DNA from: Tetragonia tetragonoides
Lineage: Eukaryota > Streptophyta > Magnoliopsida > Caryophyllales > Aizoaceae
Length of the DNA: 64,000 bases
Assembly (NCBI GenBank): GCA_038025085.1
Contig: CM076139.1
Span: forward strand, 19,051,307-19,115,306
Direction of reading: 5' to 3'
Shown here piece after piece: positions 53,713 to 64,000 of this stretch (its first letter is position 1; each line of letters starts with the position of its first letter). The notes under the pieces were generated by a model. The model saw nothing but the letters and a program-made list of their open reading frames with translations, was not told where the DNA came from and did no database searches. Position numbers and translations under genes: made by a program.

Positions 53713-55220
53713 AATAGACTAATTACAATAAAGTTGAAAACTTTGAATCCAACTGTAATCAAGCAAGTATCAAAATAAAATAGGAAATAACTAGCCAAAC
53801 ACAATATCCGGAAAAACTTCCATGTTTAAGTCACTGTACAAGTCCGTCTGCGGAATTGATGTCTTTGCATGATCCTGCCTTCACTTACACAGCCTTGAAG
53901 CCCACCTCCCGTTGGGATGGACTAGATAAAATGTCTCCTCAAGTCCCAATCAGTCATCAACATTGCCAATTATCTCTGATGCGCACTTGAGGGGCCTACC
54001 TCGATTAGGATCTATCCCTATTTCCTTATCTACTCGCGCCATTTAAAATAATTGTGTTCTCTTCAGGATCTCCAAATACTCATATTTCATGTGGGTTTAT
54101 ACCCAAAACTCGTCATGCTTCCTAGCAAGATAATATTCTTACCCATCGTTGGTATTTAGCGCACATCGACCACACAACAAGGAAGCAACGCCCTTCAAGT
54201 GCCTTGATTTCCATGATGCTTTTGATTTTACTTGTTTGTTAAACAACACATTTTCTGCCATTCACAAACCTTATAGGATGAGAAACTCTCTTTTTCGAGC
54301 ATAAAAATGATTGTTCCAACTATCACACGGCATTTTCAAATCATTCTTATTTTCCACAATGAAAAAATATCACTATCCATATCCTCGACAAGTGTTGATG
54401 CCATTCCCTTCTCTTGTCGTTCCCTGCAAGGTTTGATTCTTATTTTCACGGGGCATTCTAATCGATATGTCCATCTTCCTCGAAATAAAGGAACTTTATT
54501 TGGGATTTTGGCTTATTCCTGAGTCTTCATTTCATGCAAACAATAATGATCCATTCATAAGAATATTCTCTACTCGTGTCATCCTCTTACTTTTACGAAT
54601 CATCAGTCATAAGAAAACTAGATACTCTCTTGCAAAGAAATAGACGTTTTGCTAACAAGTAACAAAATCCTTATTGCATCTACTTCTTTGATCGTGAAAA
54701 AAAATCAACGACTTTTTCTCATCATGTAACTTCTTATCTAACCTTGAAAACTCGAAAATCAAGTTATTTAACTTATTTGATGATGATTCAAGCTCTTCTG
54801 TTGTATGAATGGGAAAATGTTTCTACTTCTCTCTCATGGTTGATGAAAAATCCCTCATCCAAAAAATAAGAGAATAGTTGAGATACTATATATCATGTAA
54901 ACAATTGAGTTGAGCTAGACTACCATTTGTGCGTCTTGATTAATTTCCACATTCTCTGTATTTGAAAGCAACCAAAGGGAAATGATGGATCCGAATTTTG
55001 GCTTATACTTTCTCTTTCCACCCCTTTGATCTCCTATTGCATTGTGGAGAAAGGTGATGATTTAAATTCCAAAAATAGATAGTCATTACAGCGTATGTTC
55101 AATCTTGACCTTTAACACAAGGTGATTGAACCAAAACTGCCTACAACATGAAACAGTCCCAATCTCCCATGCAGCGGAGCAACCAACACGTCCTTACAAC
55201 CCATTTACAATTAGCATTTT
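53713..55220. other. long intergenic stretch, no gene seen
   Basis: No ORF with a recognisable domain and no repeat borders. The only sizeable open frame (54307-54522, +) has no family signature. Confidence 0.4.
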
Positions 55221-55925
55221 TTAAGGATAGGAATTGAGATGATCTTTGAAAAACGTTTGCATCTTCACACAAGTAGAATTTTGCACCCTGGCATATAGTT
55301 GGTCAACTATTTTCCTACTTGCCTCCTTCGCATTTGCATTTTCATGCCTGAAATTTTTTGCATTTCTTCTCTCCCACACAGCTTGTCCAATAGCAATAAG
55401 GACAACTTTGGTGACCTTCTTAATAGTACTCTTTCCTACTGCAGCTGTCAATGCCCATGTTACAAATTGATTCCAGTGTATAGGTGGCAGTGGGATGCCC
55501 ACCCATGCCAGCATAACTCCAAGCATCTCTTTTGAAAAAGAGCATTCAAAGAACAGGTGAGAGTGACTCTCAGGAGCTGCAACACATAACACACAGTCTA
55601 GTTGTGTAATGTTCCCAATGCCCAGTATGTGTAGTCTATCTACAGTTGGTAAGCAGATGAGCCAGAAGAAGAATGACTGCCTTGGCAAGGCCAGATAAGA
55701 CCAACAAAGCTTTGCCCAAGGTGCAATATGCAGATCAGGCAGCAGGCCTCTGTACACCTTGCTAATAGAATACTTCCCACCACACAACACAGCAGCCTTC
55801 AATCTTTCTCTCTCATCAATGACTTTCTTTATCATCCATGAGGCTTGCAAGGAGCTAGCCATGCCCCAGAACTCATTATTCTTTATATAGTAAGCTGAGA
55901 TCCAGCGTATCCATAGCTTCTCCTA
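55221..55925 (-). pseudogene. LINE (L1-type) C-terminal fragment with zf-RVT domain
   Basis: Open on the minus strand from about 55925 (KLWIRWISAYYIKNNEFWGM) to the stop at 55221. Residues in order: the connecting SLQASWMIKKVIDER segment, YSISKVYRGLLP, then the reverse-transcriptase zinc-binding block (KLCWSYLALPRQSFFFWLIC, LDCVLCVAAPESHSHLFFEC), and a C-terminal helical part. This is the region after the RT in plant non-LTR polyproteins and in many free-standing zf-RVT genes. RT and endonuclease are absent. The frame is uninterrupted over 705 bp, so it is recent or weakly constrained. The interruption near 55925 is a TAATAG stretch. Confidence 0.78.
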
Positions 55926-56199
55926 TTATTTTGTGGTCTCCTCATTAATTGAAGGAATTGCACTACTCTTCATTTTTCTCATTTTTGATTCTCGAATCTG
56001 TGAGATTCTTGTGTTTATTTTTCTCATTCGGTATGCGTATCAACCCGAGTCGCTGTTCTACCCAGCGACTAACAATTTTCCAACCCAATTTTTAAAATAA
56101 ATCACACTATGTGGTTGTCCAAGTCTACGTGGACATCCCTTTGGTAAATAATTTTAAAAGCAACCCAAAATGGTGTTTTCTTTTTTTTTATTTTGGCAC

Positions 56200-57760
56200 A
56201 ATTTCTGTAAAAGAATCCTATATGCTACTTGTAAGGACCCTGACGATTTCGCAAGCCGAACAAGGTTGCTGTCCTTATGGACTTGTAATTGTAATTGAAT
56301 CAAGTGACCAAGTAAATTCAAGGAAAAATCGAGTTAGAAAAGCATTTTGAAAGACATTGATATGAATTGAATAAAACTTTGAAAGGGTTCAATCATCTGT
56401 TTATCGAAAAGGACAAATCGAAGGGATTGCCTTGCACTAGAGGATCCGACTAATCCTGTTTTGTAATGTCTCTGCTCATAGAGAACATATGAGTAGCCGA
56501 CAATGAGGGTCCGGGGGCGAAGGTATGAATTGGGAAGGCACCCAATACGTCCGTTCAAAGGACGACGTCTACTAACTCAAGTTTGCAAAATAAATCGGTG
56601 TCATAATTGCCACACAAATTCGATTAACTAACAACCTAGATTAGACTATTAATTCGAATATCACGAGCATCACAACATTTATTATTAACTCATATTTGAA
56701 CTTGCGTTCGATTGACAAGTTGAGCAGCGCAACGACATGACATGCTTATTTAAAGAAATAAAAACAACATTTAGGAAGCAATAAAGAACATGAGTTTGCA
56801 TGATATTTACATTTTAACGACTAGAAAACATACAAATAAGCAATTAATTTAATTCGAGTCATCGGGAGTTTGGTAGCAGAAGTATAGGCTACTTAGCAAA
56901 GAACTAATAAAAATCTCAAGTAAAGAAAGAGGAGGAAGTCAGAACACGAGGTCAGTTCTTGTGAACTGGTTGTCTAGTGAATACTAAGCCAATTGGAATG
57001 AGGGCCGAGGGGCCATATTTATAGAGGGCAGATCAGTTTTAAACCTTGCGCGGATTGAAAAGATAGGATGATGCAACTTAGCCCCGAAAAAAACAGATGT
57101 AAAAAGATGAGGAGGCCACAGCCGTCAGCGATTGTGAGATTCGTGTCACAACCGTCAACTACTGTGGCAAAAAATGACGACATCCTTGTACGTTGTGAGC
57201 TAGATGATGACATTATGACGTAATTCGAACAATTAGATTTTAGACGAATAAATTTATTCGGAGATCTGTTTTGGATAATAGATTGAGAAGGTGAAATGAC
57301 GGTTTACCCTTTGTGTGGTGAAATAACAATTTTAACCTCGATTATCCCAACAATGATGGCTTCGTAACAAGGAGTCGGAATGGAGCTCAAAAGGTATCGT
57401 TGGAAAGCTATTGATCAAGGCTATTGAATTGAATGGAAATGAAGGGGTTGTTTGGATGATTTGATATTTCATTTCTACCTATTAAGGAAAAATAAAACAC
57501 AGGTACATATAAAATTACTCATTTAATCATCGGGTGGTTTTGCAGAAATCTGACTACATTTTTTAGGCATCTACACTACCACATTTTTTTTTCCTTTTGT
57601 ATTTTTTTCCATAAAGAAATAACTTGATCACTCGAATTGCTTAAGAATAAATATATCCTTTCCGTTTTAACATTATACAAATTTCAATTTCTCCTAATTT
57701 GAGTGCACATAATTGGGAAGCGCCACTTGGGGGCAACATCAGCAGTTTTTTGCCCTAGTC
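56200..57760 (-). mobile_element. Tat/Ogre-type LTR relic
   Basis: On the minus strand 56570-56510 reads GGACGTATTGGGTGCCTTCC then CAATTCATACC, matching the conserved end portion seen in the 23290-23350 LTR (GGGTGCCTAACACCTTCCCA). GCGCCACTTGGGGGCAACAT near 57720 could be related tract sequence. No gag, no primer site and no partner LTR. Extent is a guess. Confidence 0.4.
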
Positions 57761-60420
57761 AAGCGAATTAGTTTCTAAAATAGTGATTCTCACATCATAA
57801 TTGTATCGATTAGTTAACCCATTTTAGTAACACTACTCTTTCTTTGGTTATATTGTTTGATTAATTCCGTTACATTCAACACATCCCATATTAGAAAGCA
57901 AGTAGTAGAAGATAACAATTCCACAAAACTCATGCTAAATGACATCTGTATTAATAGGCACATTTTAAACATATACATGGTACACAAACCTTGTTGTGCT
58001 TTCCTCTTGCTTTCACAAGAAAGAAGTTGCAAAAACAAAAAAGAAAAACAATCAAAACAAAAAAAAACCTCACTAATCTCGAGAAGAAGTTGTCACATAT
58101 TGAAAGAAGTCATTGTAATTTTGATGTAAAAAGAAGCAACGACTAAAGAAGGGTGTTATATTGCGTGTAATATGTTTGAGCAAATTCAGTGTAGACATCA
58201 TCTTCCACAAAATAGATATTAATGGCCCACATGGTGTTGTTTGCGAAAAGATATAAATTGAAATCAACATGACCTGCTCAACACAGAAGATATATATCGC
58301 GTATTTGTTATCTATATTTAGAAGATATTCAAAAGAAAGAACACATTTTGATATATATCAAACTTTAAGACTTTAATTCAAGAATATATGTATGTACCTA
58401 GTAAGTTTATTAAAACTATTCGACCATTTGCATGGTGGTTACGACATTTGTGTAGCCATCATAGTAATAAAAAATGAGTATTAGAAAGTTAGAACCAATC
58501 AGGGGGGGAATTGGGGGGGGGGGGGGGCCTTGGGGGAGCCCAGGCCTAGAGCAGTAATTATATAATTTTTGTACTAAAGGTAAACATAACTTGGTAGTAG
58601 CAGAGTTGGTAATTGTAGTACATTTGCCCCTCCCCCTGATTCCAGTCCTCTTACTTGCATTTCTAGGTTGTTGTTTGCTTACTTTATCCTTCCTTACGTA
58701 TTCCTTTATACAATTAGCATTTCTCATTTATACAATTCTTTATTCTCTTTTTTCTATCATTTTTGGTTGATCTCTCCTTGTTAGTCTTTTAGCATCTTGA
58801 TATTTCATCTTTGTTCTTTTAACTTAGCTTATACCACCATTAAAAAAAATGTATTCACCAAATACTTTGAAATTTGAATAAGATTAAAAAGAATAAAATA
58901 AAAGTGCGAAATAACAAGTAAACTTTTGTTGTCTAGAATTAATAGTCACATCAAAAGTTTAGCTGATAATTTTGTTAAAAATCATTTGAGTTGCAACTTA
59001 AAAATTATAGTATTAGATCTATCAAGACATTTTTTGATAATTTTTTTCTTAGGATAAAAATTAATGACAAAAATTGACATCAAAATTTAAAAAGTCAAAC
59101 TTAAAAACCTTGTGTTAGGTGATAGGAGTATATTATACTAGTAGTTGTTGAACCCCCACCCCCATACAAATTTTCTGATTTCACCCGTGGAACCAATATT
59201 ATCATTTGAAAAGTAATATATATCTATCAAAATGTCACTCTTAGTAATTAATGATGACTTCTAGTTGGATAATACCATTTGCATAGTTCATTTTGACTAT
59301 CCTAATATCTAACTAAAAGTTTTAAAAATATGAAAAAAGTTAGAATTAGGTGAACTAAAAGCTTATTACTCCCTCCGTCCCACTAAGTATACTACTCTTT
59401 GAAAATAGTGTGAAAATTAAGGGAACATCATTTATTGCATTGTCTCTTATTAAATTTTTGGCATATTTGGAGTTCCAATTTAAATTTATCCAGTTGATTT
59501 ATTTGCAATATTTGGGGACATCGAAAAATAAAAAGATTATTTGCATACTTTACGGGATAGATGGAAAAAATAGTTTTTCTAGATATTGTAATTGGTTAAG
59601 ATCAAGAAAAAATCAAAATGTTAGTCTAGAAAACGATGAGTGTATCTAAATCAAAATAGTTTTTCTAGATATTGTAATTGGTTAAGATAGCTCTCGATCG
59701 ACCTGACCCAAGGGCGGTTGGATTAGTGATTTGAAATGCGACATTAGACACCAACTTAACTAAAAGGAAAATAAGTTCTAAGTACCTCTTCATATCCATA
59801 TGAGGGGGATGGCCTGAGAGCTACAACATTCCCATGTCTTTCGCAATTGTTCATTGTAGCAAGACAATAATGAGCCCAAATATGAAACACATTCATCATT
59901 GTCCTTCTTGATTATCATTATCCTAAATAATCACAACACGAACACATATATTTCAATAAAAATTAATACAAAAACCAAATAAAGAACAAAAAAAATGAAT
60001 AATTAAGAAATATATAGTTGGATAATTTGGGGAAATCAATGAATCATATAACCCAAATCTATTTTGAAATGCATGATGACAAAATGAAATATATTATAAC
60101 TTACATTTTTTTTTTGTTCCTTTATCTTTATTTATTTATTTTTGCATGGATTTCATGTTCTCGTGAAACTCCATATATAAATTACTTATTTTATATAATT
60201 TTAGAAATACTATTTGTTATTCATTGTTTTGTTAGATTTAATTTGATAAATCTCTCTAACAAAAGATATTTGTAGCTTATAGATAGTACATAACAAAAAG
60301 AAAATCTAATTAGAATACTTTAATTAGTATTTTGTGCTAAATGATATATTTTATAATTCATTTCATGGAAAAATTGGGGCATAATCTATGAATGGAGGAA
60401 GAATTATTATGACATACATG
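57761..60420. other. long intergenic stretch with a G run and a MITE-like end
   Basis: Contains a G-rich run (58501-58528, including 15 consecutive G), A/T-rich sequence, and CTCCCTCCGTCCCACTAAGT at 59371, which looks like one Stowaway terminus, but no matching right end was found. A TTTTCTAGATATTGTAATTG repeat lies at 59573 and 59660, 87 bp apart. No gene recognised. Confidence 0.45.
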
Positions 60421-61803
60421 TTAATAAATACCTACCGCATCTCTTCTTGAATTCGCCGCCATTCCTTCTCTTTGGAAGCGTGAAGCAGCTTTTGACATTC
60501 TTGGACGATAATGAGATCTCGATACATCAAAAGAAGAATCCGGTTTACGAAATCGTGATTTATGGGGTCGTGACTCACATGATACCACCTCATTTGAGTA
60601 ATTTCCTCCCAAATTAGTCTCATCAAGTTGCTCCTCAATATCTTCATATTCCTCAGGTTGGGGATCCAACATAGTATTTGCATGAAGTACACTAGACGGA
60701 TCTATATAATTATTATTGTTGTTGGTATTGTTATGGGCCTGATATTTTGAAGTAGACCTACTTGCATCATCAATTCTTCTTTTAGACAATGCAAAAGCAG
60801 TTGACTTTGCATTGCCCGCAAATATTATGTCTCCTTGAGATGCATTCGTCACTTGAGAGACATCAGATTTCATGTCAATTGATATCTCATCATCAACCTT
60901 TCTAATTTGAGTCACAAGTGCATTTGTACCATTTCGTCTAGCATATTTTCTATTTACTTGAGGTTCCTGCATGTATTAAACATTCAATATATAGATAATA
61001 GTTAGATCAATATCAAATCATATTAATTTGGCCTTTCTAATTGACAACTAAGGATTTTTGCTCCTCAAGTATCAACATAAGATAACTTGAGGCTCCCAAA
61101 GTCGAACCTCAGAAGAACACATGTTAATCGTTAACTGGCCAATGACTTCAAAATCAAAATCATTTAAGTTTGTAATTAGATACAGGAAGCTGGGAAAGAG
61201 AGACCTTTGGTCCTGGTCTTCCTAACATGCTGACACTACTTGGCTCCGGCAATCCTTTCCTTCGTCGATGCATTCTAGATGATGATGTGGAATCTTGAAT
61301 TCTACTAGTTCTCCTCCTAAAAGGAAATGTTAATTGCATAATAACTCAAACATATTATCTTAATGAGTCAGTAAATTCTGTATGAAAAATCATATTTCAT
61401 AAAAAAGTATTATATCCTACTATATTTTATATTTTATAGAGTGTTACAGTCAACGTTTAGTTGAGAAATTTTGCAATCTTCGTAGATGGATTAATGCAAT
61501 TCTTTCTAGTTATGAACAGATAATGATTACTACACTTAACCCACTATGAAAATGATAACATTACAATAAATAGATAAAAATTAATGTGAAGTATTAGCTC
61601 CATGAGTAAATGAATTTTCTACCTTCGAGCTTCCTCACGTGATTTCGCATCAATCTCCTTGTTAGGTGGATACTTTGGCAAGCTTGCAGGGTCACATGCA
61701 TAAGGCATTGTGGTGAAGTACTAACAAACGTCAAAATTCAAAATGTGAGTAAATGATTATTAGAAAATATATGCATGAACACACATCGTGTCTATAGTCA
61801 ATC

Positions 61804-61885
<82 letters not shown>

Positions 61886-64000
61886 TTAAGTGTCCGCATA
61901 ACAATAACATATTTAAGTTATCTGAGAATAATATATGATAGTCTTCGGCATTGTGGGTCCAGAAAAAGTGTACTTACTGTGCAGTTGAGAGCAGAAGCAG
62001 CAGTTCCACGATTTTGAGGATCTATGGATAAAAAGGTCTCTAACAAGGTAAGTGTAGGCTCTGGAAAACTCTTGCACCTTTCTCGGAGAGAACTTTCATA
62101 TGGAGCTTGAGGCTTAAACATAGTTGCATGTGGTAGCTTGGATTTTCTCCAAAATTCCTCTGGTGGAGACCCACATAACTTGAATATTTTGTGCAATTGC
62201 TCAACCTAAGTATTGCAGGATAAAATCATAAGTAGAATATTTTACCCACCTTTTAAGAGGCTTTAAGATCGGATTTCAATACGCAAAGCACGTACTTGTT
62301 TTTTCCATCATATAATATTTCACCATAAGTTGTGATGTGATGTGAATTAAATTACTAATAACATAAGTATGGTCACAAGCAATCAACTAGAGTATTTCTT
62401 TTCAGGAGCAAAAACCTTATGAGTAAGGACCATTATTAGTGGATAAGTTAGAGGTAAAGGTTGACAAATCAGTTTGTCAGATTGATCAATTTTGGGTTCC
62501 ACTTATTAAAGTCTATTTCAAAAATCCTAAATTTATTGGTCAGTATTCAGATCCTTACAAGTTTTATCTTCTGTTTGAGTTTGGTCATACATGATTTGGG
62601 TTGTCAAACGCTTGCTAGAAACCCCAAAAATTTGTCCATGAACAAAATTTCAATTAACTGTTAGGTGATTACCTTGGTTTTCCCCTTAAGGATAGGCTTT
62701 CCAATGAGCAACTCAGCAAATACACAACCTACACTCCACATGTCCACATATGCTCCATAGTTTGTTGATCCCAATAGAAGTTCAGGAGGTCGATACCATA
62801 ATGTCACTACACGACTGGTAAGTGGTTGCTTATACCTTGTGCTTATCAAGTTTGCCAACCCAAAATCACCTAACTTTAACACCCCTTCATTATTTAGCAA
62901 AATATTTGAGGTCTTGATATCTCGGTGCATTACGCCTCGTCGATGGCAATAGTCTAGCCCATACAAGATTTGTTGCATAAAACACTTGATCTACATGACA
63001 ATAAGAAGATAAACTTTACTTCTCAGTAGTAGTTGTAAGACATACATAAACATTTTCCCACAAATAAGCTAGTTTCTTACGGTGTCATAAGAATATATTC
63101 TTTTCAGTTCATGTAATCAAGATTTCCCAATTTCATTTTTATGAACAAATAAGAATGATATTTTTCAATTATTCTTACAAAATGGATAAATTAAGAACAG
63201 AATTCTAATTTAATAAGTCACATATAGAAACACATTTCAAATAAAGAGAAGTATGTGTCATACCTTTAGACATCCTATTTATGTTTTTAACAATGTCACT
63301 TAATAAAAGAAGGTAAAATTCTGGATGTTTGCTTGATTCTCAACTTGGATTTTTTTTTTCTTTCTACAATCAACCATTAAGCGCATTAGTTGGAAAAAAC
63401 ACTTCTATTGTTTTTTTGTTTTTGTTTTTTGTCAGTATCAATACAACACTTCTTAATTAAGAACATAAATATCATTAGGAATAACTTATAAGTTTAAACT
63501 AAGTCATTTAAGTCAAGCATATTACAATTTGAACATGCTTAAAGATATTAATTGTGGAGATATATATTTTAAAAGGATGAAAATGTGACCATCTATAGTG
63601 TAGTTAACTTGTATATCATTACTAGTATCCCACATTACTTGATAATCAATTTGAGTCATGAATACTTTCTTGAGAGATTATTCATATCTCAAATTAAAAC
63701 CAAGTCTTTGGCGAATATATGGTCCTACTAATCACATGATAGTCAAGTCTTGGGTCTTCGACTTCTTTAAAGTCAACATTTGTTTGATATAGGCATGTTC
63801 AAAATGAATTCGTAACCTTCTAGTCGGAAATCGTAAGTTTTAATCACGACAACAACCACTTGATTGTGTAAATTTGAGAACTGTACATATTGATTTAGTT
63901 AGTTAACTAAAAGTAATGAGATCTAACCTGAGCCTCTGTGAATGTGACATCAGGACAAGAGAGTAGACCGGCAAGATCATGTTCCATGTATTCGAATACA
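60421..64000 (-). CDS. cyclin-dependent-kinase-like Ser/Thr kinase (At1g54610/CRK type), 3' exons
   Basis: Exons, in transcript order: 64000-63928 (open at the window edge; EYMEHDLAGLL...TEAQ, the hinge and helix D), 62990-62673 (LYGLDYCHRRGVMHRDIKTS with the HRD loop, LKLGDFGLANL with DFG, VVTLWYRPPELLLG, DMWSVGCVFAELL), 62205-61978 (KIFKLCGSPPEEFW, LLETFLSIDPQNRG), 61720-61623 (FTTMPYACDPASLPKYPPNK), 61316-61205 (Arg/Ser-rich) and 60966-60421 (low-complexity tail with an Asn run, ending GIY and TAA). All borders are GT-AG and phases agree. Catalytic HRD Asp and DFG Asp are present. It belongs to the plant CDKC-related group of probable kinases such as At1g54610; cyclin partner and substrate are unknown. 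The N-lobe lies outside the window. Looks intact. Confidence 0.9.
61808..61884 (+). repeat. (CA)n microsatellite in a kinase-gene intron
   Basis: About 38 CA units in the 257-bp intron between exons 62205-61978 and 61720-61623. On the transcribed strand it reads (TG)n and starts about 95 nt after the donor. Confidence 0.95.
62991..63927 (-). other. intron of the kinase gene
   Basis: 937-bp AT-rich intron with a clean donor (CAG|GTTAGA) and acceptor (CATGTAG). TTTTTTTGTTTTTGTTTTTTG low complexity lies at 63410-63430. No element borders. Confidence 0.6.

Noticed and set aside
59371..59660. Third intergenic Stowaway MITE
   Set aside because: Only the left CTCCCTCCGTCCC end is visible; no inverted partner or second TA within a sensible distance.
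61775..62017. + strand ORF with His-Thr repeats
   Set aside because: It is the (CA)n microsatellite translated; the real exons here are on the minus strand.

Overview
The window is nuclear DNA of a flowering plant, most likely a eudicot. Genes are split by short GT-AG introns, the DNA is AT-rich, and most of it is plant transposable elements: Ty3/gypsy elements, Tat/Ogre-type remnants, Mutator-like elements with FAR1/FRS transposases and Ulp1 genes, Stowaway- and hAT-type MITEs, a tRNA-derived SINE and LINE scraps. I cannot name the species. There is no bacterial, viral or organellar genome layout, no CRISPR array, no rRNA gene and no convincing tRNA gene.

Layout. 1-3463 is mostly non-coding. 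3464-4014 (-) is a broken UPF0496 family gene cut by a Ty3/gypsy element. That element (4015-9644, +) has two nearly identical 515-bp LTRs and then restarts a second internal region that stops after about 130 bp. 10191-10457 (-) is a fragment resembling the family B DNA polymerase of plant mitochondrial linear plasmids. 12218-17640 (-) is a second, older member of the same Ty3/gypsy family, bounded by the 5-bp duplication CATGG.

17646-33065 looks like Mutator-like (MULE) territory. It holds a truncated FAR1/FRS copy (20321-20790), a Tat/Ogre-type remnant with a long LTR, tandem repeats and a gag relic (20791-27774) that itself contains a Mutator-type insertion with a 9-bp duplication, and a nearly full-length but broken FAR1/FRS transposase pseudogene (27775-30218 and probable 3' exons). 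A 355-bp palindrome at 32862-33216 looks like two MULE ends meeting.

33217-43260 holds the most striking structure: a MULE-type gene (AT-hook exon, DUF1985/PMD-like domain, low-complexity linker, Ulp1 protease) present in two opposite orientations. The 2.1-kb arms (35771-37893 and 39882-42075) face each other across a 2-kb spacer that carries the Ulp1 catalytic exons of the right-hand copy. Both arms keep their introns and both are independently disrupted. Read through, the locus would make a long hairpin RNA, the arrangement known from maize Mu killer. An unrecognised 237-codon ORF with a TATA box sits at the right edge (42402-43115, -).

43335-45720 is a three-copy repeat block with a Stowaway-like MITE in one copy. 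45760-50420 (+) holds the last five exons of a DUF1336 (EDR2 C-terminal, CW14-like) gene, with a hAT MITE and a LINE scrap in its last intron. 50780-57760 is intergenic DNA with an unrecognised ORF pair, two MITEs, a SINE with an 18-bp duplication, a LINE fragment and a Tat-type LTR relic. 60421-64000 (-) is the 3' part of a cyclin-dependent-kinase-like gene that continues beyond the window; with the DUF1336 gene it is the best candidate for a functional host gene here.
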